A DNA stretch of 64,000 nucleotides from Mogibacterium sp. (GCA_017405845.1 JAFQZQ010000019.1:1-64000), one strand, 5' to 3'. Shown: positions 55,158 through 64,000, numbered from the stretch's first letter. Numbers and translations: made by a program. Notes: generated from the letters alone by a model not told the origin.

Positions 55158-55231
55158 ACTATACTATCCATTGTATATTTATGCAACCTATATTCTGAAT
55201 ATTATTCGTATTTTTTGCATTTTTATGCAAA
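55158..55231 (-). promoter_or_regulatory. Arginine operon promoter with two ArgR boxes
   Basis: Minus-strand promoter TTGCAT (55186-55181), 17 bp, TATAGT (55163-55158). ARG box 1 (55170-55187) overlaps its -35. ARG box 2, TTTGCATTTTTATGCAAA at 55214-55231, fits the consensus TNTGNATWWWWATNCANA exactly. The box centres are 44 bp apart. Arginine-dependent ArgR repression of transporter plus argCJBDGH is the straightforward prediction. Confidence 0.8.
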
Positions 55232-55235
55232 CATT

Positions 55236-55265
55236 AAAAAACAAAAGCGGGCTCCTCGCCCGCTT
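55236..55265 (-). terminator. Terminator of the double-cubane protein gene
   Basis: AAGCGGGC / GCCCGCTT with a 5-nt loop; on the minus strand followed by TTTTGTTTTTT. It ends 5 bp from ARG box 2. Confidence 0.88.
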
Positions 55266-55302
55266 CTGCTGAATAGTCTTTTTATGTGCCGGAATACACG
55301 AT

Positions 55303-56451
55303 TTACAGCATCTCGATGAATGCAGCTACTCTTGTATTGATCTGGCCTTCGTCTGCTGTGGAGTAATCAGTCTCGACCATGAAGTAAGGTGTTCCCTTCT
55401 CTGTGCAGAACCTCTCGATTGACTTGTGCTCTACATTATATGTATGACATGCCTGGAGGGTCATCTCGAGAACTCCGTCAGCCTTATACTCATCGATGGT
55501 TCTTCCGAGCAGATCATATCTGTTAGGGTTTGGTGTCATTACGGAGCATCCAATGTTGAGGTATCTCTCAGCGATAGCTCCCCAGATGTCCTCAGCGTCC
55601 TCGTCAACGAGCCTGTCATACTGCTTTGCTCCTACACAGTTTTCCATTGCAACTACGACAGCTCCGTTATTCTCAACTGCCTTGATGACTTTCTCTGTAA
55701 CTCCGCCGATCGGGCATCCTGTGATAACGATGCGCGGCTTTTTCTCGAGCATCTTGTCCTCAGCATATTCCTTTGTGATCTTTTCTTTGATGGCTTCGAT
55801 CTCATCAACGATAGCTGTGCGGTCGAACTTGAAATCGCTTCCGTAGAGAAGCTTGAACATATCCATTCCGGATACCGGGCATGGATCGTTCTTCATTACG
55901 TCGATCAGCTCTTTCTTTGCTCTTCTGATCTTGTTCTCGAGCTTCACAGCTTCGCGAATCTTCTCATCTGTGATCTCAATGCCAAACTTCTCTTCTACAT
56001 ATGCCTTGAGTCTGAGGCACTCAGCCTTGTAAAGCTCAAGTCCCTTTTCACTCTGGGAGTTAGGAAGATCCATTACGAATACATCCTTGAACTCGCTCAT
56101 GAGCTCGTACATCTTCTTTTTTCCGTCGCAGGTATTTTCACCGATTACAATATCGCTGAAGTAGAAGAACGGGCACTTATCATCCTTTGCGAATCCGTAG
56201 CTGGACTTGATAAGCGGACAGAGGTTAGCAGGAAGGTCCTTCTCTGCGGACGCGATGGTCTCTCCTGATGTGGAGCAAAGGCTTACCGATGCAGCACCGG
56301 CTGCCAGAGCGATCTCCCTGGGGAAATATGTGCAGTACGCACCTATTACAGGAATTCCCTGATCCTTAACCTTCTTAACGTTTACAAACGCATTTCTTCT
56401 TGCTTCTGCAAATTCTTCAAATACAGCTGGCAGTTCTTTGATAATTTCCAT
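55303..56451 (-). CDS. 2-hydroxyacyl-CoA dehydratase family / double-cubane cluster-type protein
   Basis: 382 residues, the size of single-subunit YjiM/DCCP proteins. The family D-component fold shows in GAYCTYFPREIALAAGAASV, KSSYGF, GENTCDGKKKMYELM and CHTYNVEHKS; cysteines at these sites bind iron-sulfur. Two-subunit dehydratases have a second gene, absent here, and no activator ATPase is adjacent. It may reduce small molecules at a double-cubane cluster or dehydrate an acyl-CoA; function not assignable. Confidence 0.75.
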   Translation of the reverse strand: MEIIKELPAVFEEFAEARRNAFVNVKKVKDQGIPVIGAYCTYFPREIALAAGAASVSLCSTSGETIASAEKDLPANLCPLIKSSYGFAKDDKCPFFYFSDIVIGENTCDGKKKMYELMSEFKDVFVMDLPNSQSEKGLELYKAECLRLKAYVEEKFGIEITDEKIREAVKLENKIRRAKKELIDVMKNDPCPVSGMDMFKLLYGSDFKFDRTAIVDEIEAIKEKITKEYAEDKMLEKKPRIVITGCPIGGVTEKVIKAVENNGAVVVAMENCVGAKQYDRLVDEDAEDIWGAIAERYLNIGCSVMTPNPNRYDLLGRTIDEYKADGVLEMTLQACHTYNVEHKSIERFCTEKGTPYFMVETDYSTADEGQINTRVAAFIEML

Positions 56452-56582
56452 AAATACGTCCTCTTTCTTTACAATAAATATGACCGGCTGTTTAGTCGTT
56501 CCTTTTTAATATTCCTACTTTTTTGAAGGCAAGACAATAGCAGTGATATTGAATAAATCTATACAGACTGGATCTGATGATC

Positions 56583-56616
56583 AAAAAAAGCGTATATTGC
56601 CGGGCAGGCAATATAC
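56583..56616 (-). terminator. Terminator after the NhaC gene
   Basis: GTATATTGCC / GGCAATATAC (56592-56616) with a 5-nt loop, followed on the minus strand by a run of seven T. An outer TGATCAAAA / TTTTGATCA repeat encloses it. The gap 56452-56582 upstream of the dehydratase holds nothing else recognised. Confidence 0.85.
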
Positions 56617-56659
56617 ACCTTTTGATCATAGTATTTCCAGTCCATATCCGTATGAAATA

Positions 56660-58018
56660 CTATTCGTTAACGGCTTTGTTCTCTTTCCAGTCCCACTTGC
56701 CCTTAAGTGTGATTTTTTCATACCAAGGAACGAAGTAGGAAAGAACAGCAAATGCAGCGAGCAGGAAGAGGTACCAGTTATTCGGAATAATATCCATCGG
56801 GCTCACCCTTCCTTCACACATACTTGCAACTAAGAGGAACTGTGCTCCGTAAGGGATAAGTCCCTGCATGATACATGTGAACATGTCTAGGATCGAAGAC
56901 GTCTTTCTAGGGTCGATATCATACTTCTCGCTGATCTCTCTTGCCATAGGACCGTCAACGATGATAGCAACAGTATTGTTTGCTGTTGCAACATCTGTCA
57001 GAGCAGCAAGCACGCTTAGTCCGACCTGAGCTGACTTCTTGCCCTTGAATGTCTTCGACAGATTTTCAATCAGCCAGTTCAGCCCGCCGTAGTGCTTAGC
57101 CATTTCTGCAACTCCGCCTACCAGCATTGACAGCAGGAATACTTCGATCATTCCCTGGAATCCTGCCCAGATGTTTCCCGCGAAATCCATGAACGTGATA
57201 TCTCCATATGCGATTCCGATGATTCCGGCAGAGAAGATACCGATCGTCAGTACCGCAAATACGTTCATTCCTACCAGTGCGAGTATGATTACGAGAAGGT
57301 AAGGAATTACCTTAACGAACGAGAATGAATCGACTGTGAGCGCCTGTGCGGTTTCCGGTCTGCCGAAGATAACGAGCAGAATGATGGTAACCACAGCTGC
57401 AGGAAGTGCAATCCAGAAGTTGGTGCGGAATTTGTCCTTAAGCTCAACACTCTGCGTTCTTGTAGCTGCGATAGTTGTATCCGAGATCATTGATAGATTG
57501 TCTCCGAACATTGCGCCGGATACTACAGCCGCCATAACGAGAGGAAGGCTGAGTCCTGTCTTGTCAACTACTCCGAGCGCGATCGGAACGATGGCTCCGA
57601 TAGTACCCATCGAAGTTCCCGTTGCTGTTGCAAGGAAAGCTGCGATCACAAAGAGACCTGCTGTAAGCAGAGATGCAGGGATGATGGAAATGCCCAGATT
57701 TACTGTAGCGTCAACTCCGCCCATAGCCTTCGCTACTGCAGAAAAAGCTCCGGCAAGAAGGAAGATCATAAGCATGCACATTACGTCTTCACTGCCTGCT
57801 CCTCTTGCAAAAATTTTAAAATTCTCATTGATTCCTGCCTTGTAGTTCATCGCAAATGCAACGAGTACTGCGATGAACATAGCAACTGCTGCAGGGAACT
57901 GATAGAATGCCATTTCAACGCCCTTGGACTCCAGAATGATTCCTGCGCCGAGGTAGATTATGATGAATACCAGAAATGGTACGAGCGCCAGTCCGCTGCT
58001 CTTCTTCTGATTTTCCAT
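56660..58018 (-). CDS. NhaC family Na+/H+ antiporter
   Basis: 452 residues with about 11-12 transmembrane helices. Conserved polar membrane segments SGAMFGDNLSMISDTTIAA, ATGTSMGTIGAI and LTDVATANNTVAII fit the NhaC branch, in which some members are malate-lactate/Na+ antiporters. The substrate (cations or organic acids) cannot be fixed. AAGGAG precedes the ATG. Monocistronic. Confidence 0.85.
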   Translation of the reverse strand: MENQKKSSGLALVPFLVFIIIYLGAGIILESKGVEMAFYQFPAAVAMFIAVLVAFAMNYKAGINENFKIFARGAGSEDVMCMLMIFLLAGAFSAVAKAMGGVDATVNLGISIIPASLLTAGLFVIAAFLATATGTSMGTIGAIVPIALGVVDKTGLSLPLVMAAVVSGAMFGDNLSMISDTTIAATRTQSVELKDKFRTNFWIALPAAVVTIILLVIFGRPETAQALTVDSFSFVKVIPYLLVIILALVGMNVFAVLTIGIFSAGIIGIAYGDITFMDFAGNIWAGFQGMIEVFLLSMLVGGVAEMAKHYGGLNWLIENLSKTFKGKKSAQVGLSVLAALTDVATANNTVAIIVDGPMAREISEKYDIDPRKTSSILDMFTCIMQGLIPYGAQFLLVASMCEGRVSPMDIIPNNWYLFLLAAFAVLSYFVPWYEKITLKGKWDWKENKAVNE

Positions 58019-58358
58019 GATATTTACTCCTTTTTCTTTTAGGTTGCTCTGTTAATTGTTTTTCTTTCTCTTGCGACCCGCCTATTGTAACGCTATAGCA
58101 GCTAAAATCACAATAGGATTTGTTTATAAGGCTGTGTATTTTTTACATATCTGATAAACAATTGTCAAGAAAAACAATTTTTCAGTAAAATGCAGGCAGG
58201 TCTGTCAGCCTTCATGCCCGAAAGAATCTTCGTAAGTCATATCAATACTTCCCCCGAATCATAGTGTTCAACCAATACACATCAGTGATACAACAAATTA
58301 AAAGGCACCTGCTTATAGGATCAACCTATCGGTGCCGTGTAAACTATCAATTCAGTAT
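58019..58358. other. 340-bp intergenic region with one terminator-like hairpin
   Basis: Next to the DMT gene end, 58304-58336 forms a hairpin (GGCACC / GGTGCC outer, ATAGG / CCTAT inner, with bulges), followed on the minus strand by TTTTAATTTG: the likely DMT terminator. A TTGACA at 58168-58163 on the minus strand could start the NhaC promoter, but no good -10 is seen. The rest is AT-rich without recognised features. Confidence 0.55.
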
Positions 58359-59246
58359 TCAGTTTTTCTTTCTGTTCATGATTGCTATTGAAATCAGGAC
58401 AAGCGCTATTCCTACGATTTTTGTGATACTGAGGGCCTGACCGAAAACGATCAGTCCTATCAGGGCTGCCACCACTGTTTCGACCGATGCCAGCACAGGG
58501 ACTATCGAGGTTTCGGTGATCCTGCTGAGCCCGGCGTAGTATACGATATAGCCCATGGCCGAAGGTACTATGCCGAATCCGATGAATACGAGCAGCATCG
58601 GCAGCGTGAAAGCCGTGCCTATGCCGTTGTACGGGCGTATCAGGAAGAACAGGAGCAGCGCTCCGAACGCCTGGCCGTAAAACGCAGCTGAGAACGGATC
58701 CTCATCGTCCGCTCCGGTCCTCGACAGAATAGGCAGCAGAGCGTATGTGAACCCTGCCATGATGCCCATGATTATACCGAAGCCGGAGATCTTCATGTCA
58801 GAGAAGTCTCCTCCGGTCACTGTAAGTATGCAGCCTGCAATGTTGATTATTATGGCAATTATCTTATTGCGTGTCAGCGGCTCATGAAAGAACACCCTGG
58901 ATATAAGTGCTACATATACCGGTGATGTGTATAAAAAGACCGATGCAGTTGCCATGCCGCCCTGCTCTATGGTGTTCATATAACAGACGTTGTAGAGTGC
59001 CTGTGAAATAAAACCCACGAGCATGCACGAGATGAGTCCTCTGCGGCTAACGCGGAAGAGACTCACACCCCTTCCCTTCACCAGCAAGATCAGTGCCAGC
59101 ATTATGCTTGCTGAAAGAACGCGGAAAAAAGCTACCGGACCTGCGCTCATTCCCATGTTTGAGAGAAGCGTGGCGAACAGTCCTATCGTTCCCCACAATG
59201 ACCCGGCGGCCAACACCATTAAATACCCTTTGCTTTGATCATTCAT
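58359..59246 (-). CDS. DMT superfamily transporter (EamA)
   Basis: 295 residues, ten predicted membrane helices in two EamA repeats (about 5-140 and 150-290). Typical signatures are LWGTIGLFA with the membrane-embedded start, and the second repeat GFGIIMGIMAGFTYALLPIL. EamA proteins export amino acids or metabolites; the substrate is unknown. GGAG lies about 10 nt before the ATG. Confidence 0.85.
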   Translation of the reverse strand: MNDQSKGYLMVLAAGSLWGTIGLFATLLSNMGMSAGPVAFFRVLSASIMLALILLVKGRGVSLFRVSRRGLISCMLVGFISQALYNVCYMNTIEQGGMATASVFLYTSPVYVALISRVFFHEPLTRNKIIAIIINIAGCILTVTGGDFSDMKISGFGIIMGIMAGFTYALLPILSRTGADDEDPFSAAFYGQAFGALLLFFLIRPYNGIGTAFTLPMLLVFIGFGIVPSAMGYIVYYAGLSRITETSIVPVLASVETVVAALIGLIVFGQALSITKIVGIALVLISIAIMNRKKN

Positions 59247-59304
59247 CCAGTTTCAGCTCCTCAGCAATTATTGTCGCATCGTTCTTATCAACCTACATGT
59301 GAAA

Positions 59305-59760
59305 CTATTTCTTCTCAAATATGCCCTTAAGATATTTAGTCGCCTTTGCCTCCAGCTCGTGGTCTTCTCCCGATGCGCTTACTCCAATCACCAGAGGGTC
59401 TCTTCTCACGATGCCCGGGAAGCAGAAATCGCACAGCGACTCATCGCTCGCAGCGTTAAAAAGTATGCCGCGCCTTCTGCACATTCCGCCTATACGCACC
59501 TCTGTGCCCGGGTGTCCCATGGCTGCGCAGACTATATCAGCATCGTCAAGGTCGTCCTCGCTGAAACGTCTCTGATGCAGGGTCAGCATCTCATTGTCTG
59601 CCAGCAGCTTAATAACAGGCTCCACTTCCGGCGCAACAACAGTGACGGAACCGGCAAAATCCAGTATCGAAGCTATCCTTCTCGCTGCTATCTTACCGCC
59701 GCCAATGAACAGCACGCGTTTGCTGCTCAGATCTACATACATTGGGAAATACAGACCCAT
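59305..59760 (-). CDS. Precorrin-2 dehydrogenase / sirohydrochlorin ferrochelatase-like
   Basis: 151 residues from MGLYFPMYVDLSSKRVLFIG with GGA 8 nt upstream; an extension of 19 codons is less likely. N-terminal Rossmann domain of CysG/Met8p (VLFIGGGKIAARRIASIL, VAPEVEP, NAASDESLCDFCFPGIVRRD). At this length it lacks most of the C-terminal dimerisation domain. It oxidises precorrin-2 toward siroheme or cobalamin. No other tetrapyrrole genes are near; the two loci 59247-59304 and 59761-59866 hold nothing further. Confidence 0.8.
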   Translation of the reverse strand: MGLYFPMYVDLSSKRVLFIGGGKIAARRIASILDFAGSVTVVAPEVEPVIKLLADNEMLTLHQRRFSEDDLDDADIVCAAMGHPGTEVRIGGMCRRRGILFNAASDESLCDFCFPGIVRRDPLVIGVSASGEDHELEAKATKYLKGIFEKK

Positions 59761-59861
59761 ATCAAGTTCCTTTCTAAATGCACCTTCCGGCCTCATTCGC
59801 CAGAGACAGCAGTTCATCTATTTCCGGTTTCTTTCCTGTCGTTAATATCATCTTTTTATAT

Positions 59862-59895
59862 AAAAAAAGCTATCGCCGTAACTCCGGCAACAGCT
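59862..59895 (-). terminator. Terminator of mgtE
   Basis: AGCTATCGCCG / CGGCAACAGCT with a 6-nt loop and two mismatches, preceded by a T run on the minus strand (TTTTTTT beyond the stem). Confidence 0.7.
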
Positions 59896-59911
59896 ATTTT
59901 GTCACATCATG

Positions 59912-61309
59912 TTAAATGTGCAGGAATAATCCCGCCATAATGAAGTATGTGCACAGAGAGATCATATCCGTTATGGATGCCATCATAGGACCTGCCATAA
60001 GTGCAGGGTCGATGCCTATCTTCTTTGCCAGCATAGGAAGCATCGAGCCTATGAGCTTTGCGATGATGACGATGAGTATCATCGATACGCAGACCGTTAT
60101 GGCTACCATTGGTTCATTGTGATCAAGATACACGATTCTGAAGTAGTTCAGAATGCTCAGGCAGATACCGACTATGACGCCGACTCTGATCTCCTTCCAC
60201 ATTACCTTAATGAAATCTCCCAGTTCGAGTTCGCCTGTAGCCATACCACGTATGACCAGAGTAGATGACTGAGAGCCGGAGTTACCGCCGGTACCCATCA
60301 GCATAGGCATGTAAATAACCAGCGCTATTACAGCAGACATGGCGTCTTCGAATTTTGCAAGTATGCCGCCGGTTACGAAATATGAGCACATGAGCAGAAA
60401 CAGCCACGGCAGCCTCGCTTTGACGTGCTGCCAGACGGACCGGTCGAGATACTCCCTGTCCGAAGTGTCGATGACACCGCCCATACGCTCGATATCCTCA
60501 GTCGTCTCTTCTTCGATGACTTCGAGGATGTCGTCTACGGTAACGATACCGACTAATCTGAATTCATTATCTACTACCGGAATGGCCAGATAACCGTATC
60601 TGGTGAACAGGTCTGATACTTCCTCCTGGTCGTCATCCACATGAGCGACTACCGGGTCGTCATGCATGAGATCGGCCACCTTCATGGTATCCGGTGAAAT
60701 AACCAGAGACTTAAGAGATACTACACCGAGGAGTTTTCGACCGCTGTCGACCACATAGCATGTATATATCGTCTCAGAGTCAAGTCCTACATCCTTTATG
60801 TGATCGAGCGCTTCTCTTACCGTGGCATCCTTCTTCAGGTTGATGTACTCCGGCGTCATCAGGGCGCCTGCGCTGTCTTCCTTGTACTTCAGGAAGGTGT
60901 TTATAAGGCGTCGCTCGCTTTTAGGCGTCTTGTCAAGGATCTTATCTACGATGTTCGAAGGAAGCTCTTCAAGGACGTCGATCATATCATCGAAGTCGAG
61001 CTCGTCGAGTATGAATCTGATCTCGGGATCGGTTATGATATTGATGATATCTACCTGATCTTCGAGGCTGAGCTCGGCAAAAACATCAACGCTTATATCT
61101 TTCGGAAGCGCCCTAAAGAGAACGACCATTGTCTTGAGGTCGAATTCTCTCCTGATGTCAACGAGCATCTCAGCTATCTCAACTTCGTTGTGCGTAAGGA
61201 GTTCGTCTCTGGCCTGGAAGTACTTTTTGGTATCGAGAAGTTCAATTATTTTGATAAATGACTCATCGTATGCCTGTTCCATGTCAGGAACCATGTTCAG
61301 ATTCTCCAT
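59912..61309 (-). CDS. mgtE: Magnesium transporter MgtE
   Basis: 465 residues. N-domain superhelix (about 15-145), two CBS domains (about 150-275: MTPEYINLKKDATVREALDH and VVDNEFRLVGIVTVDDIL) and a five-helix channel domain (about 300-465) with MPMLMGTGGNSGSQSSTLVI, the conserved pore segment. Cytoplasmic CBS/N domains gate the channel by Mg level. No M-box riboswitch precedes it; only 31 bp separate it from ligA. AGGAGG precedes the ATG. Confidence 0.95.
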   Translation of the reverse strand: MENLNMVPDMEQAYDESFIKIIELLDTKKYFQARDELLTHNEVEIAEMLVDIRREFDLKTMVVLFRALPKDISVDVFAELSLEDQVDIINIITDPEIRFILDELDFDDMIDVLEELPSNIVDKILDKTPKSERRLINTFLKYKEDSAGALMTPEYINLKKDATVREALDHIKDVGLDSETIYTCYVVDSGRKLLGVVSLKSLVISPDTMKVADLMHDDPVVAHVDDDQEEVSDLFTRYGYLAIPVVDNEFRLVGIVTVDDILEVIEEETTEDIERMGGVIDTSDREYLDRSVWQHVKARLPWLFLLMCSYFVTGGILAKFEDAMSAVIALVIYMPMLMGTGGNSGSQSSTLVIRGMATGELELGDFIKVMWKEIRVGVIVGICLSILNYFRIVYLDHNEPMVAITVCVSMILIVIIAKLIGSMLPMLAKKIGIDPALMAGPMMASITDMISLCTYFIMAGLFLHI

Positions 61310-61340
61310 TGGTCCGATCCTCCTTTCCCGAATTCCAAAA

Positions 61341-63287
61341 CTACCCTATCATATCAATTATATCCTCTTCGGTGATAATTTCTACACCAAGTTCGCGAGC
61401 GGCCCGATTTTTTGATGAGCCTGAGCCCGGATCGTTGGTTATAAGGTAATCCGTCTTTGCTGATACCGAGCCGGCGACCTTGCCACCCTCGGCTTCAATA
61501 GCTGCCTTAAGATCCTTTCTGTTTGCAAAATGGTTCAGACTTCCTGTGATCACGAAAGTCTTTCCGTCAAGTCTGGTGCCTGCCGCCTCGTAACTCTCGT
61601 CGAGAGTCAGCATGTTCATCAGGTCAGCAATTGCTGCCTTGTTAGCTTTGTCGGCGAAGTAGCTGACATAGTCATGAGCCATTACACTTCCGACTCCGTC
61701 TATATCGGTGAGAGCCTCTTCATCAAGCTGCTGCATGGCATCCCACTTATTGCGGCATGCCCTGGCTATAACATTGGAGTTAGCCACTCCTATGCCCGGC
61801 ACACCGAGTCCGTACAGAAGCCTTGCCGGAGTCGTATGCGAGGCTCTCTCTGCAGCTGCTGCAAGATTATCGAACGATTTTTGGCCAAAGCCTTCGATCG
61901 CTATTATGTCCTCTTCATGCGCCTCGAGTCTGAACAGATCCGCGAAGGTCCTCAGGGCACCAATGCCGATCAGCTTCAGAAGACCCGATTCGGACAGTCC
62001 CTCAATATTAAGGGCATCTCTGGATACAAAGTGTGAGAACTTCTTGACGTGTTTTGCCAGGCACTCAGGATTCACGCAGTTGAGCGTTTTTGTGCCGTCT
62101 TCATCCTTTATCAGGGTCGGCCCTCCGCATACCGGGCATACGGCCGGAATCTCAAGATTGCCGCTTCTTGTGAGGTTGCCCGCAAGCTGAGGGATTATCA
62201 TATTGGCCTTGTAGACCTGTATGGTGTCGCCTATTCCGAGCTCGAGATCCTCCATTATATTAATGTTGTGCACAGACGCGCGCGACACTGTGGTGCCTTC
62301 GAGTTCGACAGGATCGAATATCGCAACCGGGTTAAGCAGACCGGTGCGCGAAGGGCTCCATTCTATCTCACGGAGAACTGTCTCAGCCTGCTGATCGCGC
62401 CACTTAAAGGCGATGGAGTCCTTAGGGAACTTAGCGGTCTCGCCAAGGGTGGATGCATAAGCTACGTCATCGAGTGTCAGTACAAGTCCGTCAGACGGTA
62501 TGTCAAACTCAGGAATGGCTGCTTCGTACCTGTCGATCGCATCGCTGAGGTTATCCCTGTCGACCATCACATAATCGACAGTGTCAAAGCCCTGAGCCTT
62601 TACCCACTCCATCTTCTCGTGTCTGGTCGTGAATTCGATACCTTCACTCTGTGTGAGCGAGAAAGCATAGAAGTTGACACTTCTCTCTGCCGTAACCTTC
62701 GGATCGAGCTGACGGATGCTCCCGCTGCAGAGGTTGCGCGGGTTTTTGTATTTGGCATCTGCATCCTCTATGGCTTCATTTATCTTTTCGAAGTCCGAAT
62801 ACTTGATGACAGCTTCACCTCTCAGCACAGTCTTCCCTTTGTATGGGATAGACTTCGGCACATTGCGGCAGGCCAACACGTTCGCAGTGATCAGCTCGCC
62901 TTCAATACCATTGCCTCTGGTGACGCCCTGCACAAGTCTCCCGTTCTCGTAGGTGATTCCCACGGTAAGACCATCGAGTTTCCACGAAAGCAGGCCTTTC
63001 TTGTCACCCAGCCAGGCTTTCAGCTCATCCCTGTCTTTGGTCTTATTGAGCGAAAGCATTTTTATCTCATGCACTATCTTTGGAAGTCCCGCCGCTGTCT
63101 CGAAGCCTACATTGACCGACGGGCTGTCATCCCTGATGTAGCCGGTCTCATCTTCGAGCGCGAGAAGCTCATCATACATCTCGTCATACTCGTAGTTGGT
63201 GATGATCTCAACCCCCTGCGTATAGTAAGCATGCGAAGCTTCATTCAGTTTTTCGACAAGTTCGTCTATCCTTTTCCTCTGATCCAT
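61341..63287 (-). CDS. ligA: NAD-dependent DNA ligase
   Basis: 648 residues. Ia domain, adenylation lysine in WKLDGLTVG (about residue 118), OB fold, four-Cys zinc finger (CPVCGGP and CVNPECL), helix-hairpin-helix repeats and a C-terminal BRCT domain (GKTFVITGSLNHFANR). Joins nicks in replication and repair. It starts 10 bp after the 5'-nucleotidase gene and is followed by mgtE. SD is weak (AGGT). A single ligase in the window. Confidence 0.95.
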   Translation of the reverse strand: MDQRKRIDELVEKLNEASHAYYTQGVEIITNYEYDEMYDELLALEDETGYIRDDSPSVNVGFETAAGLPKIVHEIKMLSLNKTKDRDELKAWLGDKKGLLSWKLDGLTVGITYENGRLVQGVTRGNGIEGELITANVLACRNVPKSIPYKGKTVLRGEAVIKYSDFEKINEAIEDADAKYKNPRNLCSGSIRQLDPKVTAERSVNFYAFSLTQSEGIEFTTRHEKMEWVKAQGFDTVDYVMVDRDNLSDAIDRYEAAIPEFDIPSDGLVLTLDDVAYASTLGETAKFPKDSIAFKWRDQQAETVLREIEWSPSRTGLLNPVAIFDPVELEGTTVSRASVHNINIMEDLELGIGDTIQVYKANMIIPQLAGNLTRSGNLEIPAVCPVCGGPTLIKDEDGTKTLNCVNPECLAKHVKKFSHFVSRDALNIEGLSESGLLKLIGIGALRTFADLFRLEAHEEDIIAIEGFGQKSFDNLAAAAERASHTTPARLLYGLGVPGIGVANSNVIARACRNKWDAMQQLDEEALTDIDGVGSVMAHDYVSYFADKANKAAIADLMNMLTLDESYEAAGTRLDGKTFVITGSLNHFANRKDLKAAIEAEGGKVAGSVSAKTDYLITNDPGSGSSKNRAARELGVEIITEEDIIDMIG

Positions 63288-63296
63288 TTTCTTTAC

Positions 63297-64000
63297 CTAT
63301 ATGATAACAATCCTCTTGTCTACACGCCCGCCAAGTCCTTTGTGCTCTGTGAAGTACTTTTTCAGAACTCCGAAAGCATCATCGCTGATTATGGTGAACT
63401 CGCCGGCCTTGGTCAGCTCATCCCTGGTCTGGTCAAGAACAGTTTCGGAATTAATGAAGTAAAATTCCTGGATCCCGATTCTGAACACCTGCTCATTTGT
63501 GACAGGCTGCCCCTTGAATGTAAGCTCGAGTTCGCCGGTGCTCTTTGTATATACAATATGAAGCGCCTGAGATGTGTGGAAGAAAGCGTCCTTCCAGTCA
63601 TCGAGGACCTCATCTCTGAGCATATAGCTGATCATGTGCTTCAGCTGCTTTCCACTTACCTTTACCCTGTAAATCTTACCATCATACGGGTATGCCTCTC
63701 TGAGATCCTGCAGCTTTACGGTCATGTCCATTTTGTAGCATCTGGTGCTGGAGCTCGCCATCATCATTACATCCACATCGAGTGAATCGGTAAATGCGTC
63801 GACGAACAGCTGTCCTACTTCAGTGGTATTGCCCCTTCCGTAATTGTCGAGATCTCTTTTCAGTCTTGTTATGATGGTGCCATACTTTTCATCAATGTCC
63901 ATCCGGTACGTATTGACCATGGCCTTTACGAATTTGTCCAGAGGGCAATGTTCCTCATCGACAGGAACAAGCATATAATTCCAGCTGTCTATATCCTTGC
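63297..64000 (-). CDS. 5'-nucleotidase/UshA-type metallophosphoesterase, C-terminal part (5' end outside)
   Basis: The frame is open to the window edge (KDIDSWNYMLVPVDEEH precedes the first internal ATG), so the gene starts beyond base 64000. The 234 residues seen match the 5'-nucleotidase C-terminal substrate-binding domain: NTTEVGQLFVDAFTDSLDVD, LREAYPYDGKIYRVKVSGKQ and the terminal aromatic-rich part. The metal-binding domain and signal peptide would be upstream. Hydrolyses nucleotides in the family; here the substrate is unverified. Confidence 0.8.
   Translation of the reverse strand, partial: KDIDSWNYMLVPVDEEHCPLDKFVKAMVNTYRMDIDEKYGTIITRLKRDLDNYGRGNTTEVGQLFVDAFTDSLDVDVMMMASSSTRCYKMDMTVKLQDLREAYPYDGKIYRVKVSGKQLKHMISYMLRDEVLDDWKDAFFHTSQALHIVYTKSTGELELTFKGQPVTNEQVFRIGIQEFYFINSETVLDQTRDELTKAGEFTIISDDAFGVLKKYFTEHKGLGGRVDKRIVII

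Noticed and set aside
61310..61340. Mg2+ (M-box) riboswitch before mgtE
   Set aside because: Only 31 bp lie between ligA and mgtE, too short for the aptamer.
62049..63785. 578-codon open frame on the + strand opposite ligA
   Set aside because: No SD or family motifs; it is the mirror of ligA and the 5'-nucleotidase gene, kept open by their codon bias.

Overview
The window reads as chromosome of an anaerobic, low-to-mid GC Gram-positive bacterium of the Clostridia. The evidence is strong Shine-Dalgarno sites before almost every gene, ATP-dependent PEP carboxykinase, phosphotransbutyrylase, a split transketolase, a stand-alone 2-hydroxyacyl-CoA dehydratase/double-cubane type protein, NhaC and DMT transporters, and no respiratory genes. 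A relative of the Anaerovoracaceae/Mogibacterium group is my guess; no rRNA or marker fixes it. Most genes are on the minus strand in tight operons.

Layout. The first ~130 bp are a probable junction: a uvrC gene is cut after about 40 codons at an AAGCTT site and joined out of frame to a fragment of a HAD-type phosphatase. Then come a catalytically dead D-Ala-D-Ala carboxypeptidase homologue, serC, pckA and a divergent serA-like gene (0.3-6 kb). A small GH2 glycosidase follows, bracketed by two pairs of an unusual 20-bp palindrome, then ptb, a nitroreductase and a large iron-sulfur/FAD oxidoreductase (6-12.6 kb). Next are a LacZ-type GH2 enzyme, a secreted/anchored protein and two tandem ATPase-permease fusions (12.6-21.4 kb), then a transaldolase/split transketolase operon and a UPF0210-ACT pair (21.5-25.7 kb).

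From 25,977 to 32,952 a ~7-kb integrative element sits in the 3' end of a tRNA-Ser(CGA) gene, flanked by a perfect 23-bp direct repeat. It carries a tyrosine integrase, an excisionase-like protein, a CI/Cro-like switch with repeated operators, several tiny proteins, a Cys-rich repeat protein and two putative HEPN ribonucleases, one of them AbiD/AbiF-like. It has no virion or conjugation genes, so it looks like a satellite or defence island. A possible pseudoknot RNA lies just upstream of the abi gene.

After the island comes housekeeping: an intact DacF-like carboxypeptidase, a metallophosphoesterase, tcdA, recX, a phosphopantetheinyl transferase, an S41 protease, recJ, an M23 hydrolase and ftsEX (33-43 kb). 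A malic enzyme lies divergent to tartrate dehydratase/fumarase-type ttdAB (43-45.8 kb). A nine-gene arginine operon then follows: an ABC amino-acid transporter plus argCJBDGH under two ArgR boxes (45.8-55.2 kb). The window ends with a double-cubane type protein, an NhaC antiporter, a DMT transporter, a siroheme-type dehydrogenase, mgtE, ligA and a truncated 5'-nucleotidase gene (55.3-64 kb).

Metabolically the genes fit a fermenter that uses dicarboxylates and pentoses, makes serine and arginine, and can produce butyryl phosphate. Product names come from recognising motifs in the translations; no database search was run.
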